64,000 nucleotides of DNA from Alphaproteobacteria bacterium (GTDB lineage: Bacteria; Pseudomonadota; Alphaproteobacteria; RF32; CAG-239). Location: positions 44,026-108,025 of the forward strand of contig JAFXPE010000033.1 of the NCBI GenBank assembly GCA_017528205.1, given 5' to 3'. The notes beneath the pieces are model-generated. The model had not been told where the DNA came from. It saw nothing but the letters and a program-made list of their open reading frames with translations, and ran no database searches. Positions 27,727-34,966 of this stretch are shown in pieces (positions within the stretch are counted from its first letter, which is position 1; each line of letters opens with the position of its first letter). The translations under genes and the position numbers were made by a program.

Positions 27727-28647
27727 TTAAAGCAAAACTGTGCGATGATTTCGGTTTTCGCCGATAAAGCGACAGGGATTTATCGTATCTTTCGGGATCA
27801 TTTCGTGTTCACACGTTACATAATGATCCAGATACTCCGATGCGGTAAGATAACGCCAATATTTATCTTTCCACAAATCGGTGACAATTCCGAAAGCCTG
27901 CAACTTCATCAGAGCGTCGTTGACGGCTTCGCGTTCGCGACGCAACTCATCGAACATTTCCTTTTTTGGTAGCGAGATTCGCACCTTGTCATCACACACC
28001 GACTCAGCCGCTGTTTTGGCTTGGTACCACGTCTGCGGCTTTTCTTCACGCAGACAGAAGTAGTTTTTGCCCGATTGAATTCCCCATAACTGGTTTTTGC
28101 GCGACAAAATCAAATCGTAAGAGATTTTGAAAATGCCCTCGTCAAAATAGACCAGAGGATAATGCACGGTCGGAGTTTTGTCGGCAATACGGCGACTGAC
28201 CAGACGAGTGTAGCCGTTTTTGATTTTTTTATCAATCAATTCGGCTTTTCCGTCAGACATATCAACCACGGTTGCTTTATCGCCGTCATCTTCGGTACTC
28301 CAATACCAGCCATCAACCCAGGGCTCAGCGGCAATTCTTTGCGATTTAAGCAAAGCGATGATTTCGTTAAACCCCTCTTTATAGGCAAACGCCTCATCCA
28401 AGTCGTCGGTTGTCGGCATATAGCCCTGACACAACTTATCGACATAAGCGCTGGCTTTGAACCAATCGGCACCCGGCTCGTGATTGAGTTTATACACGCG
28501 CTCGCCGATAGACACTCCCCATATTTTCATTTTCCATTGCAGGTCAATGTACGGGAGCAAAGTCATAATGCCGGAGAGCGGGTCGCGATAAGCTATTTTG
28601 AACGGCTCATCAACCGGCCAAATAAACCTTGTATGCTTCTCTTTCAT
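27727..28647 (-). CDS. Unknown protein with two internal repeats (DUF1566-like)
   Basis: A 306-residue protein made of two similar halves. Each has an aromatic start (KIWGVSIGERVY; QLWGIQSGKNYF), a W-x-x-A-x-x-x-x-x-x-C helix (WFKASAYVDKLC; WYQAKTAAESVC), a helix with EAF/EMF, and a closing W-Y/R-W motif (DGWYWST; DKYWRYLT). This pattern resembles the DUF1566/Lcl carbohydrate- or surface-associated domain, but no secretion signal is visible. It has its own consensus promoter and strong terminator and uses G+C-richer codons than its neighbours. Confidence 0.6.
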   Translation of the reverse strand: MKEKHTRFIWPVDEPFKIAYRDPLSGIMTLLPYIDLQWKMKIWGVSIGERVYKLNHEPGADWFKASAYVDKLCQGYMPTTDDLDEAFAYKEGFNEIIALLKSQRIAAEPWVDGWYWSTEDDGDKATVVDMSDGKAELIDKKIKNGYTRLVSRRIADKTPTVHYPLVYFDEGIFKISYDLILSRKNQLWGIQSGKNYFCLREEKPQTWYQAKTAAESVCDDKVRISLPKKEMFDELRREREAVNDALMKLQAFGIVTDLWKDKYWRYLTASEYLDHYVTCEHEMIPKDTINPCRFIGENRNHRTVLL

Positions 28648-28699
28648 AGGCTAAAAAATTTGTAAATTGCTATGTGAATAATCAGTTGTTTGTAATCAA

Positions 28700-28728
28700 A
28701 GCATACACAAAGCAATTTCAAATGTCAA
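28700..28728 (-). promoter_or_regulatory. Promoter of the 306-residue unknown gene
   Basis: On the minus strand a perfect TTGACA (28728-28723) and TATGCT (28705-28700) are 17 nt apart, followed by a leader of about 45 nt. Confidence 0.65.
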
Positions 28729-28747
28729 TTATTATTGACAAAAAATA

Positions 28748-29545
28748 TTATAAATTATGTTCTTCCAGCCACTCAAAAATTGCCGGCAAATTAAGTTTAT
28801 CAAAATAAATCGGCTGATGGCTCACGCCGTCAAGCAATATGATTTTTTTGTCTTCTGAGGCCGCCATATCATACATTCTTTGTCCGTGATGATACGGAAT
28901 CAGGCGGTCTTTAGTGCCGTGAATAACCAGTAACGGATTATGGTATTGAGCAATATATTCTTCTGACGGATAATGGTCTTTTAAGAGCAAACCAGCCAAA
29001 GGCACCGGCTTTTCTTTAACCAGTTTATATAGCGACGAAAACGGCGCGGTTAAAATCAATTTCTCTACCGGACGCAAACTCGTCAGCCCCGAAGCTACGG
29101 AAGTGCCATAAGAATAGCCGTAAACAATTATTTCCGGATAGCCTTGTTGTTTGAGCCAATCAAAAGTTTCGGCGGCATCGGAAAATATGTCTTTTTGCAA
29201 GGTTTTGCCTTTGGTGTTGCCAAAGTTGCGATATTCCATCATCAAAACGCCATATCCCTGCTCTATCAGCGGGAACAAAGGTTCAGTATAATAAGCTAGC
29301 TGAAACGCATTGCCGTGAAAATACAAAAATACCGGCTTTTGCTTATCGCCTTCGGCATACCAAGTCATAACCTCGGTGCCGTCTTTCATGGTCAAAACAT
29401 TTTCCGCAAACGGCGGTTGCGGCGCCACATATTTTTTGAACGGAAAGAAAATCAGATTGCGCTGAATACTATACAAAACAAACGCATAAACTGCGCAGAC
29501 AATCAGCGCAAACAACAATATTTTACCGCACATCACCATTTTCAT
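28748..29545 (-). CDS. Alpha/beta hydrolase, membrane-anchored
   Basis: A 265-residue serine hydrolase of the BEM46/ABHD13 type. One N-terminal helix (residues 5-25) anchors it. Then come FLYFHGNAFQ (oxyanion loop), MMEYRNFGNTKG, the nucleophile elbow YGYSYGTS, the acid in HGTKDRLIP and the His in GVSHQPI. The start at 29545 follows GGAGG. Substrate unknown; lysophospholipid or ester hydrolysis is plausible. Confidence 0.82.
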   Translation of the reverse strand: MKMVMCGKILLFALIVCAVYAFVLYSIQRNLIFFPFKKYVAPQPPFAENVLTMKDGTEVMTWYAEGDKQKPVFLYFHGNAFQLAYYTEPLFPLIEQGYGVLMMEYRNFGNTKGKTLQKDIFSDAAETFDWLKQQGYPEIIVYGYSYGTSVASGLTSLRPVEKLILTAPFSSLYKLVKEKPVPLAGLLLKDHYPSEEYIAQYHNPLLVIHGTKDRLIPYHHGQRMYDMAASEDKKIILLDGVSHQPIYFDKLNLPAIFEWLEEHNL

Positions 29546-29712
29546 TTTATCCTCCGTTGCCATCGATTTTCGGTGTAACACAAAACCGCAACCGAATCAA
29601 AATAAATTTACGGCTTTCCACACAATGTGTTGATATCCTATAAAGTCGGTTGATTTTTTATTTTAAAATGTTAGAGTGTGCTTACGAAAAATGTTAGTTT
29701 ACGGAAGATAAT

Positions 29713-30714
29713 ATGACGGACTCAACACCTTTGGTGTCGGTTATTATACCGATTTACAATGCCGCTAAGTTTTTGCGACAAAGTTTAAAGTGTGCCGTAA
29801 ATCAAACCTTGCAAAATATTGAAATTATATGCGTAAACGACGGCTCGAACGATGAAAGCGCCGAGATTATCGCCGATTTTGCCCAAAAAGATGACCGTAT
29901 TCGCGTAATCAGCAAAGCCAACGCCGGCTACGGTGCCGCCGTTAACGACGGCTTAAACGCCGCACGCGGGGAATACATCGCCGTTTTTGAACCGGACGAC
30001 TGGATTGAGCCGGATATGTATGAAGTGCTTTACAAATCGGCCAAAGAAAACGATTTGGATATGGTAAAAGCCGACTATTTCAAATATTGGAGCAATGGTC
30101 GCAACGAATTAGAGCCGATTGCCAAGAACGGCTTTTACAATCAAATATTTAAGCCGGATCCGCAAACTTATCACAGCAATATTTGGGGCTCAATCTGGTC
30201 TGCCCTGTATCGCCGCAAAATGATTGAGCAAAACCATATTCGTATGTTGGAAACCCCCGGTGCCTCTTTTCAAGATACCGGATTTATTTTTAAAACCAAC
30301 ATCTGTGCCGAGCGTGTGATGTTGTTAAATCAGGCGTTTTTACACTATCGGCAGGATAATTCCGCCAGTTCAATCAACAACAAAGCCAAAATCTTTTGCG
30401 TTTGCGATGAATATGATGAGATTGATAATTTTCTGCAAACTCATAATCTGCCGCAATGGCAAAATTTGGCCGACCGCAAGCGTTGTGAAGTTTATTTGTG
30501 GAATTTGGAGCGCATGAGCCCGATTAACCGTAAAACATTTTTAGAGCGCATCAAACCGTTTTTGTTGAAATCCAAAAGAATGGCCGCTGAAGGCACTTTT
30601 TCTCTTTCGGCCAAAAAAATTAAAAAACTGGCCTTATTGGAAGAATCAGAAAACAAATTTTTACGTTATTACAAAATCAGAGACTTTTTACACAAATTAA
30701 GGAGCATAATATGA
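29713..30714 (+). CDS. Family 2 glycosyltransferase (glycan operon gene 1)
   Basis: A 333-residue cytoplasmic GT-A enzyme. SVIIPIYNAAKFL and NDGSNDES form the nucleotide-sugar site, and EPDDWIEPDMYE holds the metal-binding DXD-like motif. The C-terminal third is helical and basic. It shares AGYGAAVNDGL...EPDDWIEPDMY with the GT two genes later, so the two are paralogues. It overlaps glf by 4 bp (ATGA). Together with glf this points to a galactofuranose-containing surface glycan. Confidence 0.88.
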   Translation: MTDSTPLVSVIIPIYNAAKFLRQSLKCAVNQTLQNIEIICVNDGSNDESAEIIADFAQKDDRIRVISKANAGYGAAVNDGLNAARGEYIAVFEPDDWIEPDMYEVLYKSAKENDLDMVKADYFKYWSNGRNELEPIAKNGFYNQIFKPDPQTYHSNIWGSIWSALYRRKMIEQNHIRMLETPGASFQDTGFIFKTNICAERVMLLNQAFLHYRQDNSASSINNKAKIFCVCDEYDEIDNFLQTHNLPQWQNLADRKRCEVYLWNLERMSPINRKTFLERIKPFLLKSKRMAAEGTFSLSAKKIKKLALLEESENKFLRYYKIRDFLHKLRSII

Positions 30715-31814
30715 AGAATTTAGTTGTCGGTGCCGGCTTTTCCGGTGCAACCATTGCCCGCAAAATTGCGGAAGAATTAAATCAAAAGGTAACGGTAATC
30801 GATACCAAAAGCCATATAGCCGGAAATGCCTATGACTATCGCGACCGCAACGGCATAATGATTCACAAATACGGCTCCCATATTTTTCATACCAATTTGG
30901 ATAATGTTTGGGCGTTTATCAGCCGTTTTGCCAGCTTCAATACTTATATGCACCGTGTGGTGGCGGTAATTGACGGTATTGAAACCACCATTCCGTTTAA
31001 CTTGCGCACGCTGTACAACGTTTTTCCGGAAGGTATGGCTCGGCGCATGGAAGAAAAACTTTTGCAACATTTTGAATACAACAAAAAAGTGCCGATTTTG
31101 GAATTTCAAAAACAAGACGATGCCGACCTTAAGTTTTTGGCGCAATACGTTTATGAAAAAGTGTTTTTGCACTATACCACCAAACAATGGGGCGTATCGC
31201 CGAATGAGGTTGACGGTGCCGTAACCGCACGAGTTCCGGTTTATATTTCGTGCGACGACCGTTACTTTCAAGACAAATATCAGGGAATTCCGTTTGAAGG
31301 CTACGGCAAAACCGTGGAAAACATGTTAGATCACCCGAATATTGAGGTGCGCTTAAACACCAAATTCAACGATTATAAAGAAGATTACGACCGCCTGTTC
31401 TACACCGGCCCGATTGACGAGTTTTTTGATTATAAATTCGGCGAATTGCCGTATCGCAGCGTTAATTTTAAGCTTGAGGAGCTGGATATGCCGTATTATC
31501 AATGCAATTCGGTGGTTAACTATCCATGCAATTATGACTTTACGCGTATTCATGAATATAAGCATTATTTGAACGATTTGTGCGAAAAAACAGTAATTGC
31601 CAAGGAATATTCCGAGGCCTTTGAACGCGGTAAAAACGAGCGCTATTACCCTATTCCTAACGAGCAGAACGCGGCTTTGTACGCCCGTTATGCCGAAGAA
31701 GCAAAAAAGTTGAATAATACCTATTTCTTAGGACGTTTGGGCGACTATAAATATTACGATATGGATAAGGCAATTGCCCGCGCGTTGGAGCTGTTTGAGC
31801 AAATCAAAGGATAA
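30711..31814 (+). CDS. glf: UDP-galactopyranose mutase
   Basis: FAD enzyme that converts UDP-galactopyranose to UDP-galactofuranose. The 367-residue protein starts NLVVGAGFSGATIA (FAD-binding loop) and has HIAGNAYDYRD, KYGSHIFHT and the C-terminal FLGRLGDYKYYDMD, all diagnostic. The ribosome site AAGGAGC lies inside the end of the preceding gene. It supplies the donor for the GlfT2-like enzyme two genes downstream. Confidence 0.96.
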   Translation: MKNLVVGAGFSGATIARKIAEELNQKVTVIDTKSHIAGNAYDYRDRNGIMIHKYGSHIFHTNLDNVWAFISRFASFNTYMHRVVAVIDGIETTIPFNLRTLYNVFPEGMARRMEEKLLQHFEYNKKVPILEFQKQDDADLKFLAQYVYEKVFLHYTTKQWGVSPNEVDGAVTARVPVYISCDDRYFQDKYQGIPFEGYGKTVENMLDHPNIEVRLNTKFNDYKEDYDRLFYTGPIDEFFDYKFGELPYRSVNFKLEELDMPYYQCNSVVNYPCNYDFTRIHEYKHYLNDLCEKTVIAKEYSEAFERGKNERYYPIPNEQNAALYARYAEEAKKLNNTYFLGRLGDYKYYDMDKAIARALELFEQIKG

Positions 31815-31822
31815 TCGCCGCC

Positions 31823-32920
31823 ATGTTTTTCCGCAAAAAGCCGAAAGTTTCGATAATTGTGCCGATTTACGGGGTTGAAAAATACCTCAGACAATGCGTT
31901 GACAGTATTTTGGCGCAAACATTGCAAGAAATCGAAATTATTTTGGTTGATGACGGTTCAAAAGATAATTGTCCGCAAATAGTTGATGCCTATGCAAAGC
32001 AAGATAAGCGCGTTGTTGCTCTGCATCAAGAAAACGGCGGTTACGGCAAGGCGGTTAACTACGGCATAGAAAAGGCAAGCGGGAAATATATCGGCATTGT
32101 CGAGCCGGACGATTGGATTGAGCCGGATATGTATGAAACGCTGTATAACGATGCCGAAAAATATAACGTTGACATAGTCAAAGGTACATATTATGAGGTA
32201 CTGGATAAGCCTGACGGTTCGTATAAGCGCCAGCCGGCAATTTTCATTAAGGAAATTAAACCGCCGCACAATCCGTTCAACATCTATGAATATCCGGTGC
32301 CGCTTCAGCGTCACGCCAGCATTTGGACAGCTATATATCGCACCGATTTTATCCGTAAATACAATATCAAAGTGTTAGAGCAAAACAAAGGCCGTTATGC
32401 CGATCAAAACTGGCGCTTTGAAACCTTGATGCAGGCGCAAAGCATTTATTGGGAAGAAAAACCTTTCTATAATTATCGCATATTTAACGAAAATTCATCT
32501 TCGCAAAAAAAGAACAATCCGGACGATATTTTTGAGATTTATGACGCCTTGGATGTATTTATGAATAAACATTCCTTGGAATATGCACAAATCAGAGAAT
32601 ACCTCTATATTGAGATTTTTCGCCATATGTTCTGGAATTTAGAGCGGGTGGATAAAAAATATCGCAAATATTGTCTTGAAAAAATTCACAAAAAGTTTCA
32701 AACTATGCTCCCTTCCGTGGTCGAAAACTCCGATTTATTCGGCAAGGAAGAAAAGAGAATCTTCAAAGATATGCGCAAAAGCAATTATTATACCGTTATG
32801 ACCTTGAAAAAAGCGCGAGACTGGCTGTTTTCAATTAAAGAATCCTCTTCCCGCCGCCACATTGTTATAACGATTTTGGGATTAACATTAAAGAAAAAGA
32901 ACACTAAAAGGACTTTATGA
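31823..32920 (+). CDS. Family 2 glycosyltransferase (glycan operon gene 3)
   Basis: A 365-residue GT2: VSIIVPIYGVEKYLRQC, VDDGSKDNCPQI, and VEPDDWIEPDMYETLY. It resembles the first GT of the operon through the catalytic domain but has its own acceptor half. The C-terminus is basic (LKKKNTKRTL). Acceptor and donor unknown; the position between glf and a galactofuranosyltransferase implies assembly of the same glycan. Confidence 0.88.
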   Translation: MFFRKKPKVSIIVPIYGVEKYLRQCVDSILAQTLQEIEIILVDDGSKDNCPQIVDAYAKQDKRVVALHQENGGYGKAVNYGIEKASGKYIGIVEPDDWIEPDMYETLYNDAEKYNVDIVKGTYYEVLDKPDGSYKRQPAIFIKEIKPPHNPFNIYEYPVPLQRHASIWTAIYRTDFIRKYNIKVLEQNKGRYADQNWRFETLMQAQSIYWEEKPFYNYRIFNENSSSQKKNNPDDIFEIYDALDVFMNKHSLEYAQIREYLYIEIFRHMFWNLERVDKKYRKYCLEKIHKKFQTMLPSVVENSDLFGKEEKRIFKDMRKSNYYTVMTLKKARDWLFSIKESSSRRHIVITILGLTLKKKNTKRTL

Positions 32921-32921
32921 T

Positions 32922-34724
32922 ATGAGCAAATTATATGAGTTATCACGCGTAATTATGCCAAACGGCGCATTTTTACCGCTGTATGAAGAACTTTTTATCC
33001 GCCGCAAAGAAAAAATGTGTATGTTCGGCGAGGCGTTAACCAACGTTAATGTCTATGAATTTGATACCTGGATGAATGCCTTTTCCTCCAAAATTTATCA
33101 CACCTATTGCGATTTGGGAAAATTATATTTGTCGCTTGATATTGAAGGTTCGTATAAAGTTGTGGTGTTCGGTAGCGAGCTCAATGATGTATTCAGCCGC
33201 ATTGATACCACCCTGCTTGAGCAAGACTGCTCCGGCAAAAGTGTAATAGAAATCCCAAATCCGGCGGCTTATGACGGTATTGCTTTCAAAATTTTTGAAG
33301 CTAAAGATAAGCCGATAAAAATCAAAGGCGGCGCTTGGTGTACCGATAAAGAGCCGTTGCGCGACAATAAACTGGCGGTTATCACCTGCACCTTTAAGCG
33401 GGAAGAATATGTTACCCGCAATATTGCGCTGTTTGAAAATTTCTTAAAAGAAAATCCGTCTTTGAAGCACAAAATGAAATATATCTTGTCCGACAACGGC
33501 AAAACTTTGCCGGCAAGTTTGAATTCCGACAACGTTAATATTCACCCGAATATCAATGCCGGAGGCGCCGGCGGATTTACACGCGGCATTATTGAAGCTT
33601 TGCACGACAAAGAAACGTTTGACCGCGTTTTGCTGATGGACGATGATGTGGAGATCTTTCCGGAATCGTTCTATCGGGTTTTGCTGATGTCCGATTATTT
33701 GAAAGAAGAGCACAAAGATGCTTTCATTAACGGTGCGATGGTTAACCTTTATAACAAAGATATGTATTTTGAAACCATTGCCGTTGATAATAATTACTGG
33801 GTAGCTCACTATTATCCTCCGCGCTCGCTGTTTGAATATACCAACGTTTTGCAGGTTTTGAACATTCCGCAAGGTGTTCAACAAGGAGCTCTCGGTATGA
33901 AGAGTGCCGGCTGGTGGTATTGTTCGTTTGCTGTAGATACCATTAAGGATAGAGGTCTGCCGTTGCCGTTCTTTATTCGCAGCGACGATTTGGAATGGAG
34001 CTTCCGTAACAACGACAAGGCCTTTATTTGGCTTAATGGTGTCAACGTTTGGCACGCTCCGTTTGAGTGGCGTTGTTCCAAAGTAATGGAGATATACTTT
34101 ACCATTCGCAACGTGTTCTTTGCCCGTATGCTCCACACTAAAGATTTCAAAAAGAATTTCCGTAAATGGTTCTGGACACGTCTCAACAACGTTATCTCCA
34201 CCTATGACTACACTTCTGCCGAGTTGTTTATTATGGCGTTGGAAGATATTTTGAAAGGGCCGGACGCGTTTAAGGTTAATCCGGAAGAAAAGTTCAAAGA
34301 GCTTAATGCCGTGCAAAAACAGGTTAAATATATTGACTGTTTTGATAAGGCGGAATTGGAAGAAGTGTTTTACAAAAAAGTCCATAAAGTTGCCGGCTGG
34401 CGTAAGTTTTTGTATCGGATAACCACTCGCGGCCTGCATTGTCCGGATTGTTTCTATGAAAAAGAAGGCAAAGCTATTGAATGGTATCCGCCGGTTCCGG
34501 ACTTTATTATGATTAAAGAAGTCAAAGTTTATAATGTTTTGACCGGCAAATACGAAGTACGTAAACTTGATAAGAAAAAATCACTTTTCTATCGTCAAAA
34601 AGGTAAGGCTCTGCTCGATGAAATATATAATCGCTATGAAGAATTGGAGAAAAAGGCCAAAACCGCATTTGCCGAGTTTACTACCGAAGAATTTTGGCGC
34701 GATTATTTGGGCTTGGATAAATAA
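32922..34724 (+). CDS. GlfT2-like galactofuranosyltransferase
   Basis: A 600-residue processive-type GT. The order matches GlfT2: N-terminal beta-sandwich (to about residue 150), GT-A core with LAVITCTFKREEYV, NAGGAGGFTRGI, the metal motif LMDDDVEIFPES near residue 240, and the acceptor/catalytic motif RSDDLEWSFR near residue 350 followed by NVWHAPFEW. The rest is helical. In mycobacteria GlfT2 polymerises galactofuranose; here it probably extends a galactan-like surface polymer from UDP-Galf made by glf. Confidence 0.88.
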   Translation: MSKLYELSRVIMPNGAFLPLYEELFIRRKEKMCMFGEALTNVNVYEFDTWMNAFSSKIYHTYCDLGKLYLSLDIEGSYKVVVFGSELNDVFSRIDTTLLEQDCSGKSVIEIPNPAAYDGIAFKIFEAKDKPIKIKGGAWCTDKEPLRDNKLAVITCTFKREEYVTRNIALFENFLKENPSLKHKMKYILSDNGKTLPASLNSDNVNIHPNINAGGAGGFTRGIIEALHDKETFDRVLLMDDDVEIFPESFYRVLLMSDYLKEEHKDAFINGAMVNLYNKDMYFETIAVDNNYWVAHYYPPRSLFEYTNVLQVLNIPQGVQQGALGMKSAGWWYCSFAVDTIKDRGLPLPFFIRSDDLEWSFRNNDKAFIWLNGVNVWHAPFEWRCSKVMEIYFTIRNVFFARMLHTKDFKKNFRKWFWTRLNNVISTYDYTSAELFIMALEDILKGPDAFKVNPEEKFKELNAVQKQVKYIDCFDKAELEEVFYKKVHKVAGWRKFLYRITTRGLHCPDCFYEKEGKAIEWYPPVPDFIMIKEVKVYNVLTGKYEVRKLDKKKSLFYRQKGKALLDEIYNRYEELEKKAKTAFAEFTTEEFWRDYLGLDK

Positions 34725-34780
34725 TTCGATTGTAAAATCAGGTTAAACATTAAATAAAAGCGTTGCTAAAATGGCTGAAC

Positions 34781-34935
34781 TTCATTCTGAGGCTCAGCCG
34801 GGGGAGTCACGTCCGTGGACAATCCAGAAACAACTGCTATTGTTCGTTTCCTCGGAACTAATAGATACTTTGTCGTTTTTCCGAGATTCTCGGTCAAGCC
34901 AAGAATGACGGAAAAACAACGGCTCAGTATGACGT
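34781..34935. repeat. Dispersed repeat, copy 1 (155 bp)
   Basis: This element is the reverse-complement relative of 57966-58128. Shared blocks include GGACAATC, TTGTTCGTT-CCTCGGAAC, GATACTTTG, TTTTCCGAGAT-CTCGGTCAAG and CCAAGAATGACGGAAAA. Its ends (CATTCTGAGGCTCAGCCG and CGGCTCAGTATGACG) are imperfect inverted repeats. It fills the gap between two converging genes. No reading frame. Confidence 0.75.
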
Positions 34936-34966
34936 CGAAATTGCCATCATGCAATATTCGGATAAT

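Noticed and set aside
33444..34439. 331-codon minus-strand frame
   Set aside because: Shadow of the GlfT2-like gene; no ribosome site, no recognisable domain.
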